A stretch of 64,000 nt of DNA, from assembly GCF_949987515.2 (NCBI RefSeq), contig NC_082698.1:28486070-28550069 (forward strand), given 5' to 3'. How positions within the stretch are numbered: the first letter of the stretch is position 1; each line of letters opens with the position of its first letter. Below are positions 55,800 through 64,000 of the stretch, piece by piece. Source of the stretch: Delphinus delphis (Eukaryota > Chordata > Mammalia > Artiodactyla > Delphinidae). The position numbers and the translations under genes were made by a program. The notes under the pieces are model-generated. The model saw only the letters and a list, made by a program, of their open reading frames with translations, ran no database searches and was not told the origin of the DNA.

Positions 55800-57200
55800 G
55801 GGCTCGCTAGGAAGGGGGCTTGGGACGTCACGGTGGTGAAAGCGGTGGTGGGAGGCGGTGTTCCAACTCCAGTTCGGCTTGCGGGAGGAGGGAACTGGCG
55901 GCGAGGAGCTGAGGGACCCGCAGTCTGGTGCACTAACTCAAGCCTGGCTCCGGGGTCTTTCTGCCTCTAGAGAGGCAAGGGGAGGGCGGGTCTCCGCCCC
56001 CCAGGCGCCCCCTTTCCAGCCTCCCGCTAGACCCTTTTGGACGCGTCCAAGCCTCATCCTGGGCGGTCCGTGGGTTTTGGTGGATTCGCTTGCCTGCCTG
56101 CCTCCCTCTCTCCCCTCCTCTTTTTTCTTCCTCCTCCTCCGGGGCTCTGCAGCTCCCCAGCCCGGGTACCGCAGCAACCTAGCAGCCCCCGCCCCCTCCT
56201 GTAAGGGCGAAATTGCTAAACTTGTAGCAATAATGACCCTGCATTCAGGCCTGCCGGCTCCCGCTGAACTTCTCCGCGCCCCGGCCGGCCCGGCCTAATC
56301 AGCGCGCCCCTCCCTGCTGCCCGCCCAGCCCCCGTCCCCCCTTGCCGCCCCCTCCCCCAGCGCACAAAAAGTGGGGAACAAAATCCCCGCGCATTTCTCC
56401 GTCCCTCTGTTGAGCAGACTGCTGCACAAAGCCCCCGCTCTGGGAAGCAATGGGGAGCTCGGGAGGGACGTCAATCCCGACGCGCTGGGGTTTTTGTTCG
56501 CGCAGGGGACTTCGCCTTCCTACCACACCTTTTGTTCGGGACTCCAATAAAAAGCCATTCTTTCCGCACCTTCTCGGCCCGGAGCCGCCTTTCAGCAAGG
56601 CCCGGCCCCACAATGGCGCGGCGCGCTGAGGCCTCCCCATTCACCCTCCTTGGCACGCTCACAATCGGCCGTGTGGCAGCACAGGCCTCGCACAGGCATT
56701 CTGCGCAAGTGACAAGGAGCCGCATAAAGCCGCGGCCGCCGGGGGAGAAGGGAGGGCGACCGAGGGGGAGAACTCGGCCGCGGCGGGGCACAGCGCCCCC
56801 GGGCGCGCTGGAAGCCTGGGCGGCGGCCGCAGATGCAGCCGCCTTCGCGAGGCCTACGCCTGGGCCTGGGGGCGAGGTTTCCATTTACCCTGGAGACCCT
56901 CGAGGCGGGGCAGAGTCTAAGCCTTGATCTAACGCAGGCCAAGGTACTAGCGCAAGCATCTGGGTGAAACTTGGGGGGATTACAAAGCCCAGGCCTCAAA
57001 AGGTCCTGAGTCTCCGACCTGTCCTCCCTACAACAGTAAAGAGAAATTAATGAACAAAGCCTTGGAGACCGGACTTGCAGCCTAGGGGCTGAGGCAGGGG
57101 AGACCAGGCCTACAACCATCCAGGGGGAACTGTTTTTCCTGAGTATCTTTTCCTTCCCCTCCCGCCCTGTTAAAGGGTCCCTCCCCACTCTCGTGGGCTA
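55800..57200. promoter_or_regulatory. CpG-rich domain downstream of NKX2-3
   Basis: GC-rich, CpG-dense and free of recognisable repeats, immediately beyond the 3' end of NKX2-3. CG-rich blocks include 'gcgcggcgcgctgagg' (56616-56631) and 'ccgcggccgccgggg' (56729-56743). Homeobox genes often sit in broad unmethylated CpG domains, so this is probably part of the NKX2-3 regulatory domain. I see no independent gene; the long minus frame at 56592-57188 is arginine-rich and looks spurious. Confidence 0.55.
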
Positions 57201-57245
57201 AACAAAGTCTGTAGCCGGCCAACGGTTTGAAAATATTGCACCTTG

Positions 57246-57251
57246 TTTATT
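57246..57251 (-). terminator. NKX2-3 poly(A) signal AATAAA
   Basis: Plus-strand tttatt, i.e. AATAAA in NKX2-3 sense, in the context aggagtcaataaacaagg. It is the first isolated canonical signal after the long TA microsatellite, and its distance from the stop codon fits a typical homeobox-gene 3' UTR. Confidence 0.6.
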
Positions 57252-57296
57252 GACTCCTGTAGTGTATGGCAGCGGGTGTGTACATGGCGTGTGGAT

Positions 57297-57302
<6 letters not shown>

Positions 57303-57356
<54 letters not shown>
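57303..57356. repeat. (TA)27 microsatellite in the NKX2-3 3' UTR
   Basis: An uninterrupted run of 27 TA units, about 50 bases upstream (in gene sense) of the poly(A) signal. In RNA it would be a UA repeat able to fold on itself. Likely length-polymorphic. Confidence 0.97.
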
Positions 57357-57360
<4 letters not shown>

Positions 57361-58098
57361 GTGCTGAACACAGAATACGAAACAGAAAGGAAAGCCGGTA
57401 ACACCTCCGGTGGGCCACCAGTTCCCGGATTTGTTCAGCCCCCCCCAGCTTTTGATCTCGCTCCACTGGTTTTTTTCGCAGAGTTCTACACCCCCCTGAC
57501 AATCTGGAGATCCAGGCCGAGGTATCTGGTGCGGAAGGCAGGCGGTTGGGAAAAGGAAAATGGACTGTGCTGTGGTACGCCGACCCCGCAAAGGGGGCAG
57601 AGCGTCGGTAGGGCCTGGGGATTTCTCAAGCCACGACGCCCATTTTTCTCTCCTTCATGCTTTTTTTGTCCTTGAGTTCTCCGCCAGCTCTTCGCGGCGG
57701 CCGCGGGAAGGCTGAGGGAGAGAAGCCCGAGGGAGAGAAGCCCTTCTTGCTCTGGGAGAACCGAGCGGCAGCCCGAGTCTCAGCCTCTCGCACTCCTTTT
57801 GGGGCCAAGCTCGGGGCCATCGTCCTCCCAGCACCCAGCCGGCGTTTCTGCCTCAGAGACAGTCTTCGTGACCACTCCCGGGCATCCTCTTCGCCCCTGA
57901 GCCCCCTTCCCCAGGCCTCGCGTGAGCTGCGCTCCGGGGCTCTGGGGAGCGAGACGTGTGTGTATATATATATATATATATTTATTTATTTTTATTTAAC
58001 GAGGGGTCCTGGCCCTTCCTTGGATCCAGCCTTTCTCGCGCTTCAGTCCCGCGGCGCCAGGCTGCGGTGGGGCGGCTGCCGCATGACCCGCCCGGTCC

Positions 58099-58832
58099 CT
58101 ACCAGGCCCGGATGCCCTGCAAGGTGCCCTGCGTGCACGCGGCCCCGGCCGCCGCACCCTGGTGTAACGGCTGCGCGCCGCCGCCGCCGCCGAAGCCGCC
58201 CAGGTTGCTCACGTTCACAAAGGGGCCGCCTCCGGCCGCACTGCAGGCGGGCTGCATGGCCGAGGCCGCCGCGGAGGCCCCGCCGCCGCCTCCACCGCTT
58301 GCCGGGTACGCACAGCCGTAGCTGCCGCTGTAGGCCGCAGCGGCGGCGGCTGCAGCAGCCGCGGCTGCGGCGGCGGCTGCCGAGTTCCCATAGCCATAGG
58401 CGGGGAAGCTGTTGTAGGAGTAGGCGCCCGCGCCCACGCTGTAGGGCGCGCCGTAAGCTGGCGCGCTGGGCGTGACGCACGGCTTGCCGTCCCGCACTAG
58501 CACCGGCACTGCCACGCGGCGCGGCGGCGGCGGGGGCGCGTGCCCGCCCAGCTCCAGAGACTTGTCCTGCCGCTGTCTCTTACACTTGTACCTGCGATTC
58601 TGGAACCAGATCTTCACCTGCGTGGACGTGAGCTTCAGGCTGCTGGCGAGGTGCTCGCGCTCGGGGGCCGACAGGTACCGCTGCTGCTTGAACCTGCGTT
58701 CCAGCTCGAAGACCTGGGCTTGCGAGAAGAGAACCCGCGGCTTCCGGCGGCTGCGTGGCTTCGGCCTCTCGCTCTCCTCCGCTGCCTTGCAGTCTCCGGC
58801 CGCCTCCAGAGGCTTCTTCAGCTGGCAGCTTT
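58099..58832 (-). CDS. NKX2-3: NKX2-3 exon 2 coding part
   Basis: 734 bases beginning with two bases that complete Lys121, then SCQLKK, the full homeodomain, the NK2-specific domain, the poly-Ala and Gly-rich C-terminal region, and stop TAG at 58101-58099. The poly-Ala tract (58333-58380) uses mixed GCN codons, which limits slippage. Confidence 0.96.
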
Positions 58833-60694
58833 CTGCGGAAGAAGCAAAACAACAGCGTCCTTTAATTGTTCCCGATCTCACCGCGGCTCCGGTCCCGGAG
58901 CACTGTGGCCCCTTTGGGGGGCAGCGCGGAGTGTGCGGTAATAACTGCTTGGACTTTGGGGAAAGTTTGTGGCTCCTGACGCCGTGGGACCCTGCGATAG
59001 CCCAAGGCCCCTCACAACGCCCTTGGCGGGTGGAGGCACGTTCCGTGGGGAGGGGTAGTTAGTGCGCGTTTATTTAGAACTTGAGCATCCGCGAGAGATT
59101 ACCCTGTATTAAATGTGCGGCTCGGCGTGCTGATGATTATTTTCAGGATGGAAGTTTGCAACTCCATAATAACTATAGTATTTGCAAACTCGTTTGCCTT
59201 CCACTCCGTCATGAATAGCTGAAGGTGTGAGACATGTTGGTATTTGGGAGCCGGTATGCGTGCGTTCTGCGAAAATCTTCCTGCTCGTAAATGTCTGAGT
59301 GTAACGCTCATGTATTGCCCAGGGACAGTTTTTTACTTTTAAAAGCCTACAGGCCCACAGCTAAACGTCTGCCTGACGACATCTGTATTACCTTAGAGAG
59401 AAAAAGAAATTTGATTGATTTAGACAGTTTCATGTCGATTTTAGGCCCGGGGAGCTGTCAGAGCACAGGCCTTGGCTTCCACCACATCAAACCTCCTCTT
59501 AGGGAAGGAGATTCTTTGGCTCTCTCTCCTCCGAAACAAACACTTCCTTGGAGGCTTTATTCAGTTGTCCTATTTCCCTACCCAATTCACCTCGCATCCT
59601 ACTTGAGCAGCCAGGATCTAAGTTCGGCGCGTTTTTCACTCAGCCCGAAGCCCCACAGCCTGGGACACAAAGCAAAACGTTAAGAATTTTCAAAAAAGTC
59701 TGGTGCCTCAGGGGTGTGAGTGCGGAATGGACTGTGTTCCCACGCACTCTCCCAGCATCCCCTCCCTCTCTGCCGGGTGCCGTGGGTGCGAGGACGCTGA
59801 GTTCCAGGCGGAGAAGTGAGGAAACCACCCAGCTGAACTCTACCGAAGTTCCTGCGCCCTGTGGACACTAGGCACAAAAGCTGCTTCGACTGTCTTTTCC
59901 AAGAAGAGGGAGCGGCTGCCCTGGCCTCAGAAAACTCGTCTCACGCTAGAGAGAAAGTGGGAAGAGTTCAGGCTCGTGCCCCTCTAGCTCTTGGGAAGAG
60001 CAAAAATACTATGAGCTGTCAGCACCCAGCTGCTGAGCCCATGTTGCTTATCACCATCAGGGCAGCAGTAACTATTTTCCCTTCCCTCCGGGGCTGCATC
60101 GCCTCCCCCCTCTGGGGGGAGTAGTTGACGGAGTCACCTTGTCTTTCTCCCTCCGCCCTGGCTCCCTTGCAGGCACCTGCGCTTTGCGGAGCTGTCGTTG
60201 ACCAGGGCCAGGGCATGACCCCAGCCGGGGCTAACGGGGCGGGCAGCCGTGCTGGCGAGATTTGTGGGCTTTTCGCGGGCACCCCGCCATTGCTCCAGAT
60301 GTGCGGGTGCGTTTCCTTTCCCCCTCTACTCACTTTGGCTCCGGTCCCTCAGGACCTCGGGCTCCTCTTCATGTTCCTTAGGCCCGCTGCACGAGTCTCG
60401 CAGGACCGTGTGGACATAGCTCTGGGGGCAGAGCCCCGAATCCCCGTGGCCATCGGCTGTAGCTAGTGAGTTCAAATAGGACAGTTTCTCTCCCTCTTCT
60501 TCCTCGTCCTCCTCCCCTCCGTCAGAAAATTGCGTCCCCTCAGCGGCGGCCAGCATGCAGGGCGCCGAGTGGAAGTGGTGCTCCAAGTCCGCCTGCAAGT
60601 GCGCGCCGTGGAACTGCTGTTGCTGCTGCTGCTCCAGATTCAAAATGTCTTTGACTGAGAAAGGGGTGGAGGTGACCGGGCTTGGTAACATCAT
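58099..60694 (-). CDS. NKX2-3: NKX2-3 homeobox transcription factor, two exons (join 60694-60334, 58832-58099)
   Basis: Nuclear NK2-class homeodomain activator. In mammals it is known for roles in spleen and gut-associated lymphoid vasculature (MAdCAM-1 expression) and in gut and pharyngeal development. The protein is 364 residues, equal to the human length. Start: ATG at 60694, giving [20 protein letters not shown]; a second ATG follows directly. Domains: TN/Eh1-like repression motif at about 9-20 ([12 protein letters not shown]); short poly-Q at about 22-27; acidic Glu/Asp run near 58-70; homeodomain about 148-208, with '[16 protein letters not shown]' including the NK2-type Tyr54; NK2-specific domain '[15 protein letters not shown]'; 16-residue poly-Ala at 272-287; conserved C-terminal GIRAW. 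It differs clearly from NKX2-5. Donor (a|gtgagtag, 60333-60326) and acceptor (cttccgcag|aaag, ending 58833) keep the frame with one base of a Lys codon in exon 1. No truncation or frameshift is seen. Confidence 0.97.
58833..60333 (-). other. NKX2-3 intron (1501 bases)
   Basis: A GT-AG intron. No strong repeat was recognised inside. An AT-richer island at about 59095-59240 with 'gatgattattttcaggatgg' (59131-59150) and 'atagtatttgcaaactcgtt' (59175-59194) interrupts the GC-rich context and could be a conserved enhancer. Open frames on either strand within the intron look spurious. Confidence 0.85.
60334..60694 (-). CDS. NKX2-3: NKX2-3 exon 1 coding part
   Basis: 361 bases encoding residues 1-120 plus the first base of Lys121. 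It contains the TN motif, the poly-Q stretch (60622-60640 region, CAG/CAA codons), the conserved '[19 protein letters not shown]' and the acidic segment. An upstream in-frame GTG (60703-60701) is not used, since the family begins MMLPSP. Confidence 0.96.
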
Positions 60695-60700
60695 CAGGGC

Positions 60701-60707
60701 CACTTAA
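60701..60707 (-). promoter_or_regulatory. NK2-type binding site (TTAAGTG) just upstream of the start codon
   Basis: On the minus strand the bases read TTAAGTG, which fits the NK2 homeodomain consensus TNAAGTG, ending 6 bases before the ATG. It could allow autoregulation or cross-regulation by NKX2 factors. A single 7-base site can also occur by chance. Confidence 0.4.
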
Positions 60708-60722
60708 TTGTCCAGTCCAAAT

Positions 60723-60982
60723 ACTCAATAAATCCCGGCGGGGGCGGGGAGGCAGCGCGGCGGCTCCAGCTCTCCTTCTGGACTCCGCCGCTGCTGCCGA
60801 GTCGGGCTTTTGACAGACGCGGTCCCGCTCCAGTCTAAATCGCCTCCATTGGCCGGGACGTGGGGGTCTGGGTTTTGTTAAAGCCACTGAAGGGACTGGG
60901 GCCGGGGCTGCGAAGCCTGAGTCCGGGGGTCTTACGTCACGTCTGGGGCGGGGCTCTCGCTTCGACCTCCCTCTCTATTGGT
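60723..60982 (-). promoter_or_regulatory. NKX2-3 proximal promoter elements
   Basis: Read for the minus-strand gene: CCAAT boxes at 60852-60848 and 60981-60977 (inverted as attgg on plus), a CRE-like TGACGTAA at 60939-60932, and GC boxes at 60740-60750 and 60945-60954. An AT-rich 'gatttattgagt' at 60734-60723 is the nearest TATA-like stretch. The transcription start cannot be fixed from sequence alone. Confidence 0.55.
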
Positions 60983-61061
60983 TCCAGCTCCTGTGGACCG
61001 CGCCCCTCCGCAGCCAGTGAGTGTGGGTGCCGTGGACCTACCAGAAATAGACAAGGACTAG

Positions 61062-61068
61062 TATAAAG
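61062..61068 (+). promoter_or_regulatory. Plus-strand TATA box, candidate divergent promoter
   Basis: TATAAAG in 'ctagtataaagtcgc' (61058-61072) on the plus strand, pointing away from NKX2-3, 370 bases from its ATG and adjoining the shared CCAAT/GC/CRE cluster. A donor-like site 'aagcag|gtatgt' follows at 61658-61669. In human a non-coding gene (LINC01475) lies upstream of NKX2-3, so a divergent lncRNA is plausible, but it is not shown here. Confidence 0.35.
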
Positions 61069-61329
61069 TCGCAAAGTCCTAGTCACTGTGGGCGAGGCTG
61101 CACTGCCTGGGGTACGCGAACTACCGATTCCCACCCAGACTGGCCGCATCTTCCCGGGCAAAGCCAGTTCTGGGAGGTTTCCTGTCTGAGAACCAGCTAC
61201 CAGGAAGGATAGCCCAGGAGTATGGTTTTTCCAGATGCTGCGGGGGCAGGAAAACTTCCTGGCATGTAAATACCCGGCACTGGATCCCCAAGGAGATGGA
61301 AAGTTTTATATGTCTATGGATGGGCGACG

Positions 61330-61640
61330 TGTGCGTTCTCGCCTTGTTGACTTTGCTCAAGCTGTTCCCTCCACTCGGAATGTCTTCTCCGCCCTTGTCT
61401 CCACGACAAGCCTGTTCTCCGAGGCTCTGCTCAAATGCCACCTCCTCCAAGGAAGCGCTCCCTCGTCGCCTAGCCGGAAGTCATCTCTCTCGCATCTGAA
61501 CTTGCAGCTCGTGCTAGTAAAGGACATTCGTGTCACTTATCACTTCCCGCCTAGTACTATAGCTATACTGTCTGCCTGGTCTCCCTGGGTAAACTATGAG
61601 CCCCCGAGGGCAGGGCACCGTTAGCATTGGCTCTTGTAGC
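61330..61640 (+). repeat. L2 LINE relic
   Basis: Plus-strand L2: 'gctcaagctgttccctccac' at 61356-61375, 'gctctgctcaaatgccacct' at 61424-61443, and 'tatgagcccccgagggcagg' at 61595-61614. Confidence 0.7.
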
Positions 61641-61689
61641 TTTTCCAGCGGCCGCACTAAGCAGGTATGTGAGAGACAGGATGATGGAG

Positions 61690-61900
61690 CCATTACTGAA
61701 TTTTGTGGACTGACAGCTCTTGGTTTGAATCCTGGCCTAGTCAGTGTATGGCCTTGGGCGTTTCTAAGCCTCAGTTTCTTTGTCTACAAAAAGACAGTAA
61801 TACCTTCTTCAGGGTTGTTGCCAGGGATAAATAAGGCAAAACATGCCAGGATTTTCATGCGGAGCACATGTTAGTGCTCAATACACGTCATCGACTGCTA
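61690..61900 (+). repeat. MIR relic
   Basis: Plus-strand MIR: 'ttggtttgaatcctggccta' at 61720-61739, 'tttctaagcctcagtttctt' at 61761-61780, 'gggataaataaggcaaaaca' near 61825-61844, and 'tagtgctcaatacacgtcat' at 61871-61890. Confidence 0.8.
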
Positions 61901-64000
61901 TTCTGCATCAGCGGTCAAGCAGTATTTGTTGACTGCATTGGTGATGACATGGCTGGAGTGCCTCACACATTGGGTGGTTTCATAGGGTCTTGAGAGCAGA
62001 GTCTGTCTTCACAAGGCAGGTGACCCAGCCATGGAGGCCATCTTTTCCGCCTATTGAAATCAGGCGCCTTGGTCTAGGCCTTGACCCTCGGAGGCATCTT
62101 TCTAATTTCTCCAACCCACACGCCTTCTGGCGCCCTCCTAAGGCCCTGGTTGTTTTGTGGGCGAATCTATGGGGTCCCCTGTGATTCTGGAAACCGCTCT
62201 GGTGGAGATCATCTTCCCGCACAATAGGCATTCGCTCGCCACCACATCTAGCCCAGTGAGGACCAGCAGGCGCTGCTGTGAGACCTGCAGAAAAACTTGT
62301 GCGCAGTGCTGGCCTTGAAATAATAGGGTCCGATTCGGCCCAACCGTGGTGCCCCTTATCTGGTCCTAGACACCCCAAGAATTTTTTGGTGGTCAAGATA
62401 GTGGCGCTGGGGGAGCACTAGCCTCAGCTAGAAGGGGTAGGTGGAAGGTTCAGGGACTGTGGACGACACCTCCCGGCGGCAGCAGACACGGGATGGGAGT
62501 GGGGGAGAGAGCGGAGAGCTGTCGTGGGAGGAACCCCGCAACAGCGGGAGCGGTGGGTGCCCAAAGCTGAGAAGAGAATGAACAGCCAGTCGGGAGGGGG
62601 GAGAGGCGGGGCTGTTCCGGAGGGAGCGGAAATGGTGCGGGGAGTCAGCCCTCGGGGCCGCCCGGGGAGCTGGGATTCAGCGTGGGCCACGTGCGCCCGG
62701 GAGTACTTAGGTGGCGGCGGCCGGCAGGCTGTTGGGGAGACCCTCTGTGAGACGGCCTTTGCGCCGGGAGGACCATCCCTCAGCCACAAGGGCGCCCGGT
62801 GCCTTTCCGCTTTGAATTCTGAGACTATTGAGGCCCCAGGCAGAGCCGGCATCTTCAGACCAGGCCAGGCAGCTGCAGAGAGAAGAATGCGCCTGCTTTT
62901 GCTGCGGATAGCGAGCGCTTGAGCGCAAAGATCCAGAGAGAGATGGGGGTGAGTGCGGGGCACTGCCGGGTAGGAGTCCTTCAGTGTGTGCGTCGCGGTA
63001 GCAGGCGAGCATAAAAGAAGGAAGCTGCTTCCAATCCCACTCTTCCATCCCCATCCCGAGGGCTAGAATGTCGTTGGGAATATTTCTACTCCCTGCTGGT
63101 CTCCTAATTTTTAAAAATTATTTTTTTGCCTCTGTGGGCGATTTTCTTGAGTGATTTCAAGATTCAGGAAAAAAAGAGAGAGAGAGAGAGAGAAAGACAA
63201 AAGCTACGGAAAATCTCTCTCCCCAGTTTCCAGCCGAAACCTGCATTTCTCCTTGCTACATTCTCTTGCTTCTCCACGGCGCTTCGTTCCTAGGCCTTCC
63301 CTAAGCTCATCCTCAAGAATCCCTATCTTAGAACCCGTGGCCCGGGGTGCCGGGAACGCGGAGACACGCCCACACACCCGCTGCTGCCGCCCAGAGTCCA
63401 CCGAGTCTCCTTCTCCCTTAGCACGCAGAAGGCTGTCTCCTCCCCAGCCGCAGGCCCACGCAGTTCGCTCTCCTCCAAACCTGCTGCCACGACTACCCCG
63501 CCAGATATCCTTGGCCCAGGCCTGAATAGTTCTCTCCAGAGGTCCCTAACCAGATTGCTCCTCGGCAGGCCGCCCCGGGACGCAGTTCAGGCCCGAGGGG
63601 CTGGAGGCTCGTGAAGAGCAGAGTGTGGGGAACACAGGCGAAGGGGCCTAGCAGGCGGTTGGTATGCCCTGTCCTCCTTTTCTCTTCCCAACCCCAGCTC
63701 TGCGCAGGGCTGATCTAGCTGGCGGAAGACTTAGATCTTGGCCTTAAGCCCTGAGCAGGGGCTCGGGTCGTCTCCTGATTGTTCAGGCTCCCTTTGGTCG
63801 TTCTGGTTCCCCAGCAGCGGAGCTTCCCTGCAGGGATACCCGCCGGGCCAATCACATCTCGGCAGCCTGCCTTTCCTGCGCCCGCAGCCCCGACGATCGC
63901 GAGCGTGTGCGCCGCCAGCTGCGCGCCACTGTCCGGAACGAAAACGCCGCCAGAGCGATAGTTACGTTACAGCAGCGGTCGGTTCTCGGGAGTCGCTTAT
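61901..64000. other. GC-rich flank, no gene recognised; (GA)n tract
   Basis: No protein family or repeat is convincing. The region is CpG-rich at about 62430-62720 and again at 63830-63960, near the window end, and has a (GA)n run at 63175-63194. Long frames on both strands (for example minus 62424-62963) overlap one another and look spurious. It could hold exons of an upstream non-coding gene, but splice structure cannot be established by eye. Confidence 0.4.

Larger units (their letters stand above)
57225..58098 (-). other. NKX2-3: NKX2-3 3' UTR (predicted)
   Basis: From the stop codon at 58099-58101 the minus strand runs about 850 bases to a canonical AATAAA (57251-57246), so cleavage is predicted near 57225-57235. 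Two AT-rich features lie within. One is a 9-unit TA run at 57963-57980 with adjoining TTTATT blocks (57981-57996), which read as AATAAA-type signals on the minus strand. The other is a 27-unit TA run at 57303-57356. The total length is an inference from the signal position. Confidence 0.65.

Noticed and set aside
56592..57188. 198-codon Arg/Pro-rich minus-strand frame downstream of NKX2-3
   Set aside because: Composition follows the CpG-rich DNA; no family resemblance, and other frames are open over the same bases.
58043..58480. Long open frame antisense-overlapping phase of NKX2-3 exon 2, rich in Arg, plus a plus-strand frame at 57657-58475
   Set aside because: They are shadows of the GC-rich NKX2-3 coding exon; the true frame has a complete homeodomain and conserved splice sites.
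58099..60694. NKX2-5 as the identity of the homeobox gene
   Set aside because: The N-terminus ([10 protein letters not shown]), acidic segment, poly-Ala tract and 364-residue length match NKX2-3, not NKX2-5.
62424..62963. 179-codon Ser/Pro-rich minus-strand frame
   Set aside because: It overlaps a 132-codon plus frame and has no domain; chance frames in GC-rich DNA.

Overview
The window is mammalian nuclear DNA, most likely from a whale or dolphin. Long intergenic stretches, introns and many layers of retrotransposons rule out a prokaryote. More than a dozen tRNA-derived SINEs begin (in SINE sense) with a 'gg(g)cttccctggtggc' type head and end in A-rich or TAAA tails. This is the CHR family, known from cetaceans and hippopotamus, and many copies still have clean target-site duplications. 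L1 3' ends, MIR, L2, MaLR/ERV LTRs and MER5-type DNA transposons complete the repeat content. One 200-base run of N (40617-40816) marks a draft-assembly gap.

The only intact protein gene I can support is NKX2-3, a homeobox transcription factor, on the minus strand. Exon 1 coding is 60334-60694, the intron is 1501 bases, and exon 2 coding is 58099-58832, giving 364 residues. Its 3' UTR probably runs to about 57230 and carries a 27-unit TA microsatellite just before a canonical AATAAA. A GC-rich, CpG-rich domain covers about 55.8-61.1 kb, and a second CpG-rich patch lies at 52.5-53.4 kb. Upstream of the gene (higher coordinates) are CCAAT boxes, GC boxes, a CRE-like site and a plus-strand TATA box that could drive a divergent non-coding transcript. 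In human, NKX2-3 lies between GOT1 and SLC25A28, so positions 1-57 kb should correspond to the intergenic side facing SLC25A28. That orientation comes from known synteny, not from any neighbouring gene seen here.

Layout. 0-5 kb: old MIR/L2 and unassigned sequence. 5.3-5.8 kb: RPL21 processed pseudogene. 6-10 kb: three young SINEs in the same orientation, MIR and L2. 10-20 kb: unassigned sequence with MIR, L2, MER5-like elements, L1 tails and a promoter-like segment at 18.7-18.9 kb. 20-21 kb: two SINEs. 23.6-24.0 kb: antisense LTR. 25.6-27.1 kb: old L1 with a younger L1 tail nested in it, then a SINE. 28-31.3 kb: L1, MER5, SINE and LTR patchwork with a CTCF-like site. 31.5-31.9 kb: RPS15A processed pseudogene. 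33.6-38.8 kb: a nearly complete but inactive antisense L1. 39-52 kb: repeats, assembly gap, GGAA microsatellite and a MIR split by two SINEs. 52.5-64 kb: the GC-rich NKX2-3 regulatory domain.

I found no novel defence or metabolic system. The most useful leads are regulatory: NKX2-3 promoter and UTR features, candidate CTCF sites and CpG-rich patches. The nested insertions are also useful because they allow relative dating.
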